Assembly (NCBI GenBank): GCA_900547615.1
Contig: URHH01000104.1
Location: forward strand, 1-8,726
From: an uncultured Blautia sp.
GTDB lineage: Bacteria; Bacillota; Clostridia; Lachnospirales; Lachnospiraceae
Direction: 5' to 3'
Length of the DNA stretch: 8,726 nt
Shown here: one piece after another, positions 1 to 6,396 of the stretch
How the letters are laid out: each line of letters opens with the position of its first letter
How positions within the stretch are numbered: position 1 is the first letter of the stretch
Position numbers and translations under genes: made by a program
Notes under the pieces: generated by a model
What the model saw: the letters and a program-made list of their open reading frames with translations, nothing else
The model's database searches: none
Told to the model about the DNA's origin: nothing

Positions 1-30
1 AATTCAGAGACAGGCAAGTAAATCAGTATT

Positions 31-225
31 TTGATAATTTATGAGGTCAACAACAAGTATGATACTTATGAAGAATTTGCAGAGGGTGTTGAGGTTGGAG
101 GAATTAAACTTTTTAATACAGATACAGTGATTGAGGTTTTACGTGCGGGGATTATTGATGGGGAACCAATGATAAAAACACCCTGGGGAGATACCCGATT
201 AGCAAAAATGGCAATCCAAAACTAA
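31..225 (+). pseudogene. Short ORF, possible C-terminal remnant of a hypothetical protein
   Basis: This open frame encodes 64 residues with a codon composition that looks coding (several DTY, EEF, GVEVGG, KTPWGDTR stretches) but no family I recognise. The only start in frame before the body is TTG at 31, and no Shine-Dalgarno sequence lies in the 20 bases before it. The first in-frame ATG (169) would leave only 18 residues. Two other coding tails end close by: frame 1 stops at 19-21 and frame 3 stops at 42-44. A one-base shift near the TTTT at 30-33 would join the frame-3 tail to this ORF. It may therefore be the broken end of a larger gene that begins outside the window, or an independent small gene with a weak start. 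No transmembrane segment or signal peptide is visible. Function unknown. Confidence 0.35.
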
Positions 226-387
226 TTTTGCATCAGATATAGTTGATAAAGAAATTCCGGTTTTTATATCGGTTACAAACGATACGCGGTTTTTGTTGGT
301 AATCTTTAAAATAACAGTAAGTATCATATGGGATATTTTTAAAAAGTTGTATACAATTAACAAGTTTGATTAGGTGTTCTGTGGAAG

Positions 388-396
388 TGTTATAGT
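388..396 (+). promoter_or_regulatory. Extended -10 promoter candidate
   Basis: TG at 388-389, one base, then TATAGT at 391-396 matches the extended -10 form TGnTATAAT with one mismatch. The best -35 is TTGATT at 366-371, with a long 19-base spacer. It sits about 60 bases before the ATG at 455 and would drive the two membrane protein genes. Nothing else clear was found in the gap 226-454. Confidence 0.4.
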
Positions 397-454
397 ATGG
401 GTAGAAATAAAAAAGGACAAGAAGAAATTAGAACGTAAAAAATGAGGAATGTGA

Positions 455-919
455 ATGGGTGCTATATTATTTAAAATGATTAGCAGAAGCATGATTATCA
501 TTGCAATGATAATAACTTTGCTTTTCTTTCTCATAAAGAGAAAAAAGTTCCACAAGAAACTAACAAATAGAGAAGATGCTGTCTTAAAAGTAATTGCAAC
601 TATTCTTGTATTCATTTTCCTGTATAAAATGTTTCTTCCAATCATTTTAGATATTCCCTGTTACAGAAACAGTCAATTTGAAACCATCACCGGTTATGCC
701 AGGGACAATGCATGTGGAAAGGGAAACGACAGAAGTGTTGTAATTATCAGTATGGAAGATGGACATGAGGAGTATGTAGAGTTCCCTTATTCAAAAGGAA
801 TACATAAAGGTGATATTCTGACCGTAAAATATTTGCCTCATTCCAAATTCGGAATTCTAATTTGCATTGGAGAGGAAGAAGAAAATGAGGAATGTCCATT
901 TGGCTTGAAAACGGAATGA
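455..919 (+). CDS. Small two-helix membrane protein of unknown function
   Basis: The product is 154 residues. The ATG at 455 is supported by TGAGGA at 443-448, six bases upstream. Two hydrophobic segments are visible, around residues 12-27 and 43-66, separated by a very basic stretch (KRKKFHKK) that should lie in the cytoplasm. Both termini would then face outward. The region from about residue 67 holds Cys69 and Cys87 and ends in an acidic tail (EEEENEE). Its pattern, 'TITGYARDN', a central 'VVIISMEDG', then 'GIHKGDILTVKYLP', resembles the small beta-barrel half of DUF3592-type membrane proteins, in which a GD.V.V.Y.P motif is typical. That is a resemblance from memory only. It precedes another membrane protein gene by 33 bases, so the two are probably co-transcribed. 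An immunity or envelope role is possible but not shown by anything in the sequence. Confidence 0.7.
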   Translation: MGAILFKMISRSMIIIAMIITLLFFLIKRKKFHKKLTNREDAVLKVIATILVFIFLYKMFLPIILDIPCYRNSQFETITGYARDNACGKGNDRSVVIISMEDGHEEYVEFPYSKGIHKGDILTVKYLPHSKFGILICIGEEEENEECPFGLKTE

Positions 920-952
920 AAAATAACCATATAGCAGAGGAGATTGGGTAAT

Positions 953-1684
953 ATGAAGGAACAAAAGAAATCTTCTTGGGGAGCGGTTCTGGTGTCATTT
1001 TTAAAGGAATTTCTATTAAACTCATTCGAATCCCCAGGTCATCTTTATTATGATGAAAATTTAACTAATGAAGGGAAAAGAAAGAAAAATTATATTTGGA
1101 GAGTGCTTCTACTGGTGACTGCGGTAGGAGTAGCTTTGCTTCCTTTTATAGCTTGGAATATGTTTGTTCCAGATGTACTATGGGCAAAAATAGTTACCGT
1201 TGTAGTGTGTGAAGGCTATGTTGTTTTTATAGTAAGTATGGAGATTATCCAAATAAAAGATGAGCTAAAGGAAGATATGTTAAAAATAGGGGGATATAAA
1301 ATTACTCCCAAAGGAAGTATTTCCCAATTTAAAGAAGTTGATTTTAAGTTTGTTCAAACAGAGTATTCTTATACAATATTGATTTCTAAGAAACCTTTAA
1401 AATGGCTTTATAAGAAGTTTTATGTTACAATCTATGGAAGGCATGGAAAAGTAAAAAAGATTGAATTGGTTCGAGCAGATAAAAAGTATTCTACGAAATA
1501 TGAGACAATGAATGATACAACCCTGAAAAAGTTGCGAGAAGAAGATAATAGATTTTTAAGAAAATGTTTAGGCATTCCCAGTAAAAAGAGTATAACAGGT
1601 GTCGAATATCACTATGAGTGGGGACAAATACAATCATTCTATGATAATCGTTCTTGTCAAACGGGAATTGTAATTATGTTTTAA
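953..1684 (+). CDS. Hypothetical two-helix membrane protein
   Basis: The product is 243 residues from ATG 953. This start is chosen because AGAGGAG at 936-942 is ten bases before it. An in-frame TTG at 944 lies only one base from that site, too close to be used. The protein has a short basic N-terminal part, two adjacent hydrophobic segments (about residues 48-70 and 77-98) that would form a hairpin in the membrane, and then a C-terminal domain of about 145 residues rich in Lys, Tyr and Glu. That domain would face the cytoplasm if the basic N-terminus does. I recognise no catalytic motif or family. It is AT-rich like the gene before it and unlike the genes after 2015. The unit ends with an intrinsic terminator 30 bases downstream. 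No function is assigned. Confidence 0.7.
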   Translation: MKEQKKSSWGAVLVSFLKEFLLNSFESPGHLYYDENLTNEGKRKKNYIWRVLLLVTAVGVALLPFIAWNMFVPDVLWAKIVTVVVCEGYVVFIVSMEIIQIKDELKEDMLKIGGYKITPKGSISQFKEVDFKFVQTEYSYTILISKKPLKWLYKKFYVTIYGRHGKVKKIELVRADKKYSTKYETMNDTTLKKLREEDNRFLRKCLGIPSKKSITGVEYHYEWGQIQSFYDNRSCQTGIVIMF

Positions 1685-1714
1685 AATAAGGAATATTGCA
1701 TCTCTTATATAAAC

Positions 1715-1747
1715 AAAGCAGTTGATCTCAGGATTGACTGCTTTTTA
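1715..1747 (+). terminator. Rho-independent terminator of the membrane-protein pair
   Basis: AAAGCAGT at 1715-1722 pairs perfectly with ACTGCTTT at 1737-1744. The stem continues inward through two G-T pairs and three more pairs to a four-base TCAG loop, 13 bp in all. A T-run at 1742-1746 completes a standard intrinsic terminator. It closes the transcript of the two membrane protein genes and insulates the region downstream. Confidence 0.85.
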
Positions 1748-1757
1748 ACAACCCTGC

Positions 1758-1888
1758 TATTTAGATTTTAAAATCATCTTTTATTTATATTTTCAAACAC
1801 TTCAACGTTCAATATCAGGCGCGTTTCTGCGCTTTCACGGGCAAATCGCGCCGTGATATTCCTGTTGAATTTTTGAACAATCTAAATA
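1758..1888. repeat. Nested inverted repeat, MITE-like or structured RNA element
   Basis: Four pairs of complementary segments are nested around one centre. TATTTAGATT (1758-1767) matches AATCTAAATA (1879-1888); TTCAAA (1792-1797) matches TTTGAA (1872-1877); TTCAAC (1801-1806) matches GTTGAA (1864-1869); and a 13-bp stem at 1811-1823 with 1847-1860 has one bulged G at 1853. The 23-base loop contains TCACGG, which could pair instead with CCGTGA at 1851-1856. The centre is GC-rich (GGCGCG...CGCGCC) inside AT-rich flanks. The ends read TA, then 8-bp terminal arms, which fits a miniature element with a TA target site. No coding capacity beyond a 21-codon minus-strand ORF is present. The element occupies most of the gap 1748-1914. 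Confidence 0.55.
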
Positions 1889-1914
1889 TCTTCCCCCAAT
1901 TACCTGCAAAAATA

Positions 1915-1937
1915 ACTTGTTTTCTCCTCTGACAAGT
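1915..1937. promoter_or_regulatory. Operator-like dyad over the -35 box
   Basis: ACTTGT at 1915-1920 and ACAAGT at 1932-1937 are perfect inverted 6-base arms separated by 11 bases. The right arm covers the -35 hexamer of the promoter at 1929-1956, so a protein bound here would contact the promoter. The bound protein is unknown; autoregulation by the downstream response regulator is one possibility. Confidence 0.35.
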
Positions 1938-1956
1938 ATTAAAGTAATTATATAAT
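1929..1956 (+). promoter_or_regulatory. Sigma-A type promoter of the two-component operon
   Basis: CTGACA at 1929-1934 (five of six bases of TTGACA) is followed after 16 bases by a perfect TATAAT at 1951-1956. Transcription would start near 1963, giving a leader of about 52 bases before the ATG at 2015. An imperfect dyad, ATGCC-C-GG (1955-1962) with CCGGCAT (1977-1983), spans the -10 and the predicted start and could be a second operator. Confidence 0.7.
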
Positions 1957-2014
1957 GCCCGGACTTTGTTTTGCTTCCGGCATCTCGTATATGATACAGA
2001 AAGGACGAAGAAAA

Positions 2015-3655
2015 ATGCTGCGTACTTTTTTAGTGGAGGATGAAGTAATCATAAGGGAGAACATTAAAAGGATGGTTCCCTGGGAAAAATATGGATTTGA
2101 ACTTGTAGGGGAAGCTGCGGACGGTGAAATGGCGCTTCCTCTTATTCGGAAAAGCCGCCCGGATATTTTAATAACAGACATAAAAATGCCGTTTATGGAC
2201 GGTCTTACTTTAAGCAAACTTGTAAAAAAAGAAATACCAAACATAAAAATTGTAATTTTGAGCGGATATGATGATTTTAATTATGCGAAACAGGCTATCA
2301 GTATCGGAGTGGAAGATTATCTTTTAAAGCCCATTACCAAAAACGCTCTTTTAGAACGTCTGGAAGAAATCAGGAATCACTGCGAGGACGAAAAAACACA
2401 GAAGGAATATTACGAGAAATTCCGCATGGAAATGCAGGAATATGAGCAGTATGCAAGCCGTGATTTTTTTGAAAATCTTGTGCGGGGAAATATGAATGTG
2501 GAAGAGATATACCGCCGTGCAGATAAACTGAACATTGATATTGTGTCCGAGGCGTACAATATTCTGATTTTTACCCCGGATATTAATGATAATCCGTATG
2601 ATTCCGCAGAATATTCCGACTGGGAAGCGGAGGTACATAAAAAAATAGGGAATTATTTTATCAATCATCAGTATGCACTTTTATTCCGCCATCAGGTGTT
2701 CAGCTACGCAGTTCTGATAAAAGGCACTGTGGACAATATTGAAGAACGTACAGAAGCCTGCGTGGAAGCCTTACAGAATATTATGGAAGAAACAGGCCGG
2801 GGCATGGAGTGGGTGGTTGCCATCGGAGAGCCTGCAAGCCGGCTGAGTCTGATCAAGCAGTGTTATTATTCTGCCATGAGAGCGTATTCTTTCCGCTATC
2901 TCTGTGACGGACAGCATATTTTAAGATACAGTAATCTTGAGAAAAAGCAGGACAGCTCCTCCAGAAAAGACGGGGAGTGTTTGAAAAATGTAGATGTGAA
3001 TGCCCTGAATCCGGCGATTCTGCAGAAGTTTCTCGGAAACGGTCTCATGGAAGAGGTGGAAGGTTTTGTCAGAGATTATTTTTATGCCATAGGAAAAGAA
3101 CCGATGGAATCTCTTGTTTTTCGAAATTATGTAGTTTTAAATGTGCGGTTTTCTGTGATTTCCTTTTTGAAAAAACTGGGCTGCAGTTATACAGATACAG
3201 ACGATAGGGAAACAGAGGCAGTTATGGAGGAAACGAGTAAATCCACAGAGGCAGCTATTTCCTATGCTCAGGATCTGATTAAGAAAGCTATTGAAATCCG
3301 GGATGAAAACGCAGGAAATCAGACGAAAAACGTTCTGCAGGGAGCTGTGGAATTTATTAACAGCCACTATATGGACGAGGAGCTTTCTTTAAATACGGCA
3401 GCTCATGTGGCAAATGTAAGCGCCAATCATTTCAGCGCTCTTTTCAGCCAGAATATGGGTCAGACATTTATTGAATACCTTACATCACTTCGCATGAGCA
3501 AGGCGAGGGAGCTTCTCCGCTGTACGGCAAAGCGTTCCAGTGAGATTGCAGGAGAAGTGGGATATAAGGACGCTCACTATTTCAGTTATCTTTTTAAGAA
3601 AACACAGGGAATGACTCCAAGTGAATACAGGAAGCTGAAACGGGAAGAAGGATAA
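2015..3655 (+). CDS. Two-component response regulator, AraC family (YesN type)
   Basis: The product is 546 residues. ATG 2015 is chosen because AAAGGA lies nine bases upstream; the in-frame ATG at 1955 lies inside the -10 box and cannot be transcribed. Residues 1-125 are a receiver domain with acidic Glu8/Asp9, phosphoacceptor Asp55 in 'TDIKMP', Ser83 in 'ILSGYDDF' and Lys105 followed by Pro. Residues from about 168 to 300 look like the degenerate GGDEF-like domain seen in some PucR/CdaR and YesN-type regulators ('AIGEPASRLS..KQCYYSAMRAYSF'); no active GGDEF motif is present. Residues 445-543 carry two AraC helix-turn-helices, ending in the hallmark 'VGYKDAHYFSYLFKKTQGM' then 'TPSEYRK'. It should be phosphorylated by the kinase encoded 5 bp downstream and act as a transcriptional activator, most plausibly of the sugar importer operon that follows. 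Confidence 0.93.
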   Translation: MLRTFLVEDEVIIRENIKRMVPWEKYGFELVGEAADGEMALPLIRKSRPDILITDIKMPFMDGLTLSKLVKKEIPNIKIVILSGYDDFNYAKQAISIGVEDYLLKPITKNALLERLEEIRNHCEDEKTQKEYYEKFRMEMQEYEQYASRDFFENLVRGNMNVEEIYRRADKLNIDIVSEAYNILIFTPDINDNPYDSAEYSDWEAEVHKKIGNYFINHQYALLFRHQVFSYAVLIKGTVDNIEERTEACVEALQNIMEETGRGMEWVVAIGEPASRLSLIKQCYYSAMRAYSFRYLCDGQHILRYSNLEKKQDSSSRKDGECLKNVDVNALNPAILQKFLGNGLMEEVEGFVRDYFYAIGKEPMESLVFRNYVVLNVRFSVISFLKKLGCSYTDTDDRETEAVMEETSKSTEAAISYAQDLIKKAIEIRDENAGNQTKNVLQGAVEFINSHYMDEELSLNTAAHVANVSANHFSALFSQNMGQTFIEYLTSLRMSKARELLRCTAKRSSEIAGEVGYKDAHYFSYLFKKTQGMTPSEYRKLKREEG

Positions 3656-3660
3656 CGAAA

Positions 3661-5088
3661 ATGTGGAAAACTGAAAAAAAGAAGAGACGGCTTGAGGATA
3701 AAATGCGGACGCTTCTTCTTACGACCATGATTCCTGTGATCCTTATTATGGCAGTTCTTCTGTTTATATTCTGGCAGTATACAAAAAGATACAGTGAGCT
3801 TTCTTATAATCTGGCAGTGAGCAGCGAATTTAACTTAAGCTTTAAGGATGATATAGACGAACGGATTTATTATGTGGCGATCGGAAGTAAGGGAGGAGAA
3901 ACTCTTCCTTATTATCTTGTTCTTGAAGCGGTAGATACGGTAGAACGTCTGGAAAAAACAACAAACAGGAAAGAAAGTAAGAGAAGTATTTATAATCTGA
4001 AATCTTACCTTTCCAATCTTGAAGACTACATGAATCAGCTTACAGAAACAGAGAAATATGATGACCGTATCAGTCTTCTGGAGAATTATATTTATATGTG
4101 CACTTCCCTTATTGTGGAGGAAATGCAGAATTATATTTATGAGGAGTCCATGAATCTTGTGGAGGTGGAGGCAGAACTTACTGATACAGGAAGAATGCTT
4201 GTTATGGGAATGGCAGTCCTTATCCTTCTCACTGTCCTTATTCTGATGCGACGGTTTTTCTGGTTTTCCCGCAAGATCACAGAGCCGGTTACGGAAATTT
4301 TAAGTAACGTAAAGGCTGTAGGAAAAGGGAACTTCGATATGAGGGAAGTGGAGGCGGACAGTCTGGAAATCCAGGAGCTTCACGCAGGAACAAGAAAGAT
4401 GGCAGAGCGTATTCAGATTCTTCTTGAAAATGTAAAAAAAGAACAGGAAATGCAGCATCTGACAGAACTTCAGCTTATTCAGGCGCAGGTCAGCCCTCAT
4501 TTTCTTTACAACACACTGGATACAATTGTCTGGCTCATAGAGGGAGGGCAGGATGAAGATGCCCTGAACATGATTACAAGTCTTTCCGTGTTTTTCAGAA
4601 CGTCTCTTTCTAAAGGAAAGGATATTATTACACTGGAGGAGGAAGAACGCCATACCTTAAGCTACCTGGAAATTCAGCAATTCCGCTACCGTGATATTCT
4701 GGATTTTGAAATCCGGATTCCGGAAAGTCTGAAACAGATTCTTGTTCCGAAACTTACGCTTCAGCCTTTAGCGGAAAATGCCCTTTATCATGGAATTAAG
4801 AATAAACGGGGAAAAGGAAAGATTCTCATAGAAGGAATTGATCTGGGTGAGGATCTGATCCTCCGGGTGACAGATACAGGACGGGGAATGACGAAGGAAC
4901 GCCTCAAAGAGGTGCAGACTTCCATAGAAACAGGGGAGAGAAAAGGATTCGGTCTTGCTGCTGTGGCTGAGAGAATCCGTCTTTATTACGGGTCTGGCTA
5001 TGGTCTTAAAATCTCTTCAAAAGAAGGAGAGGGTACAGTGATGGAGCTTTATCTGGCGAAAAAAATTCAGAACGAAGACGCTTCTTAA
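3661..5088 (+). CDS. Sensor histidine kinase (YesM / LytS-like, His_kinase family)
   Basis: The product is 475 residues. ATG 3661 has AAGGA eight bases upstream, overlapping the end of the regulator gene. The order is: transmembrane helix 1 (about 17-39), an extracellular sensor region of roughly 135 mostly helical residues (42-176), transmembrane helix 2 (about 179-200), a HAMP linker (about 201-255), then the kinase core. His280 in 'QVSPHFLYNTLDTI' is the phosphorylated histidine. Asn373 in 'PLAENALYHGI' marks the N box, 'DTGRGM' at 405-410 the G1 box and 'GFGL' at 429-432 the G2 box of the ATPase domain. All catalytic motifs are intact. The membrane kinase should autophosphorylate and pass phosphate to Asp55 of the upstream regulator. 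The ligand is unknown; position next to a sugar importer suggests a sugar or its loaded binding protein. The transcript ends at the hairpin at 5126-5188. Confidence 0.94.
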   Translation: MWKTEKKKRRLEDKMRTLLLTTMIPVILIMAVLLFIFWQYTKRYSELSYNLAVSSEFNLSFKDDIDERIYYVAIGSKGGETLPYYLVLEAVDTVERLEKTTNRKESKRSIYNLKSYLSNLEDYMNQLTETEKYDDRISLLENYIYMCTSLIVEEMQNYIYEESMNLVEVEAELTDTGRMLVMGMAVLILLTVLILMRRFFWFSRKITEPVTEILSNVKAVGKGNFDMREVEADSLEIQELHAGTRKMAERIQILLENVKKEQEMQHLTELQLIQAQVSPHFLYNTLDTIVWLIEGGQDEDALNMITSLSVFFRTSLSKGKDIITLEEEERHTLSYLEIQQFRYRDILDFEIRIPESLKQILVPKLTLQPLAENALYHGIKNKRGKGKILIEGIDLGEDLILRVTDTGRGMTKERLKEVQTSIETGERKGFGLAAVAERIRLYYGSGYGLKISSKEGEGTVMELYLAKKIQNEDAS

Positions 5089-5093
5089 AAAAT

Positions 5094-5160
5094 TAAACTT
5101 CTATAATAAAAAAATAAACTTTTTCAAAACTCCGTAGATTTTTCATAGAAGATTAAACTT
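5094..5160 (+). repeat. Three TAAACTT direct repeats before the sugar operon
   Basis: TAAACTT occurs at 5094-5100, 5115-5121 and 5154-5160. The first two start 21 bases apart, two helical turns, as is common for half-sites of AraC-family activators; the third starts 39 bases further on. All are followed by T-rich or AT-rich sequence. They lie 40 to 110 bases upstream of the -10 box at 5201. The region is AT-rich, so chance occurrence is possible. They are a candidate binding site for the regulator encoded at 2015-3655. Confidence 0.3.
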
Positions 5161-5188
5161 TTTTATGAAAAAATTCTATGGAGTTTTT
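5126..5188. terminator. Long hairpin terminator after the kinase gene
   Basis: The left arm 5126-5147 pairs with the right arm 5164-5187: about 22 bp with one G-T pair and single-base bulges at 5168 and 5174, and a 16-base loop. It begins with AAAACTCC and ends GGAGTTTTT, so it could terminate transcription from either direction, though nothing on the minus strand needs it. It ends the two-component operon. Because its right arm touches the ytfQ core promoter, and a second TATAAT lies upstream at 5102-5107, it could also act as a leader attenuator for ytfQ. Confidence 0.8.
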
Positions 5189-5200
5189 CTGTGAATTTAC

Positions 5201-5206
5201 TATAAT
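5201..5206 (+). promoter_or_regulatory. -10 box of the sugar importer operon, no clear -35
   Basis: A perfect TATAAT at 5201-5206 lies 34 bases before the ATG at 5241. At spacings of 16-18 bases the upstream hexamers (for example ATGGAG at 5178-5183) do not resemble TTGACA, and there is no TG extension. A good -10 with a missing -35 is typical of an activator-dependent promoter, which fits control by the adjacent AraC-type regulator. Start of transcription would be near 5213. Confidence 0.55.
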
Positions 5207-5240
5207 AAAAACATCTTAAATGAATCGGGAGGAAACAAAA

Positions 5241-6302
5241 ATGAAGAAAAAATTAGTTGCAACATTATTAACAGCTGCTATGGTATGCAGCATGGGCGCA
5301 GTATCAGCAGTTAGTGTAGCAGCAGAAGAGGCAGACACACTTACAATCGGCTTCTCACAGGTTGGCGCAGAATCTGACTGGCGTACAGCCAACACAGAAT
5401 CTATGAAAACAACATTCAGCGAAGAGAATGGCTATGAGCTGATTTTTGACGATGCACAGCAGAAACAGGAAAACCAGGTTACAGCAATCCGTAACTTCAT
5501 TCAGCAGGAAGTTGACTATATTCTCCTTGCTCCTGTAACAGAGACAGGCTGGGACACAGTTCTTCAGGAAGCAAAAGACGCAGGAATCCCGGTTATCATC
5601 GTAGACCGTATGGTTGACGTATCTGACGACAGCCTTTACACATCTTGGATCGGAACAGACGCTCTTCTGGAAGGACGTAAAGCAGCAGAGTGGCTGAACG
5701 CATTTGCAACAGCAAAAGAAATCGCACCGGAAGACCTTCACATTGTAGACATTCAGGGAACTATCGGTTCTACAGCTCAGATCGGACGTACACAGGGTCT
5801 TGAAGAAGGCGTTGAGAAATACGGCTGGGATTTACTTGCACAGCAGTCCGGTGAATTTACACAGGCTAAAGGACAGGAAGTTATGGAGTCCATGCTGAAA
5901 CAGTACGACAACATCAACGTAGTTTACTGTGAGAACGACAACGAAGCATTTGGCGCTATCGATGCAATCGAAGCAGCAGGTAAAAAAGTTGGTTCCGACA
6001 TTGCAAATGGCGAAATCCTTGTAATCTCCTTCGATACAACAAACGCAGGTCTTACAGATACATTAAACGGCAAAATCGCATGTGACGTAGAGTGTAACCC
6101 ATTACACGGACCACGTGCTGAGGAACTGATCAAAGCTCTGGAAGCAGGCGAAGAAGTTGAGAAACTGAACTACGTAGACGAGGAAATCTTTGCAGTTGAT
6201 GATACAGTTAAAGAAGTTACCGCTGTAAACAGCCTTGAAGAAGAAGGAACATTTGCAGTAACACCAATCACACAGGAAATCATTGACGGACGTGCATATT
6301 AA
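5241..6302 (+). CDS. ytfQ: Sugar ABC transporter substrate-binding protein, YtfQ (galactofuranose) type
   Basis: The product is 353 residues. ATG 5241 has GGGAGGA (5227-5233) seven bases upstream; an in-frame ATG at 5220 lies before that site and is not used. Residues 1-28 form a signal peptide (KKK, hydrophobic core, 'SVAA' before Glu29) with apparent signal peptidase I cleavage. Cys16 is preceded by Ala-Met-Val, not a lipobox. The mature protein follows E. coli YtfQ closely by memory: 'TIGFSQVGAESDWRTANT', 'DDAQQKQENQV', 'ILLAPVTETGWDTVLQEAKDA', 'VDR' at 121-123, 'QGT.GSTAQIGRTQG'. Likely ligand contacts by analogy with the periplasmic-binding-protein family I fold are Arg48, Asp122, Arg183, Asn232 and Asp265. 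It would capture a sugar outside the membrane, galactofuranose if the E. coli substrate holds. Codon choice is strongly biased (AAC, ATC, GCA, ACA), suggesting high expression. Confidence 0.93.
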   Translation: MKKKLVATLLTAAMVCSMGAVSAVSVAAEEADTLTIGFSQVGAESDWRTANTESMKTTFSEENGYELIFDDAQQKQENQVTAIRNFIQQEVDYILLAPVTETGWDTVLQEAKDAGIPVIIVDRMVDVSDDSLYTSWIGTDALLEGRKAAEWLNAFATAKEIAPEDLHIVDIQGTIGSTAQIGRTQGLEEGVEKYGWDLLAQQSGEFTQAKGQEVMESMLKQYDNINVVYCENDNEAFGAIDAIEAAGKKVGSDIANGEILVISFDTTNAGLTDTLNGKIACDVECNPLHGPRAEELIKALEAGEEVEKLNYVDEEIFAVDDTVKEVTAVNSLEEEGTFAVTPITQEIIDGRAY

Positions 6303-6325
6303 TTAACAGAAATATATGTACAGAT

Positions 6326-6396
6326 GAATAAAGAGTGAGTCCGGAGCGTGGTGGATAATTCGGAAAATCCGGGTTTGCGCCACGCTCTCTTTATTC
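6326..6396 (+). promoter_or_regulatory. Intercistronic hairpin between ytfQ and ytfR
   Basis: An outer 9-bp stem (GAATAAAGA 6326-6334 with TCTTTATTC 6388-6396) encloses a GC-rich 10-bp stem (6344-6353 with 6378-6387), with nine unpaired bases on the left side only. The apex holds a further small hairpin, CGGA-AAA-TCCG (6361-6371). The inner stem is followed by TCTTTATT, a poor T-tract. This fits a leaky terminator or mRNA-stabilising structure that lowers ytfR-ytfT expression relative to the binding protein, as known between binding protein and membrane component genes in other importers. Confidence 0.65.

Noticed and set aside
215..231. Small hairpin CCAAAACTAATTTTG at the end of the first ORF as a terminator
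   Set aside because: Only five A-T rich pairs and no following T-run.
1815..1880. Minus-strand 21-codon ORF from a TTG inside the inverted repeat
   Set aside because: Too short, no ribosome site, and fully explained by the palindromic element.
1955..2014. Upstream in-frame ATG extending the response regulator by 20 residues
   Set aside because: The ATG lies within the TATAAT box, has no ribosome site, and the added residues precede a complete receiver domain start.
5220..5240. ATG 5220 as start of the binding protein
   Set aside because: It precedes the GGGAGGA site and would add charged residues before a standard signal peptide.
5285..5290. Cys16 of the binding protein as a lipoprotein anchor
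   Set aside because: Residues -3 to -1 are Ala-Met-Val, which does not match a lipobox, and a better signal peptidase I site follows.
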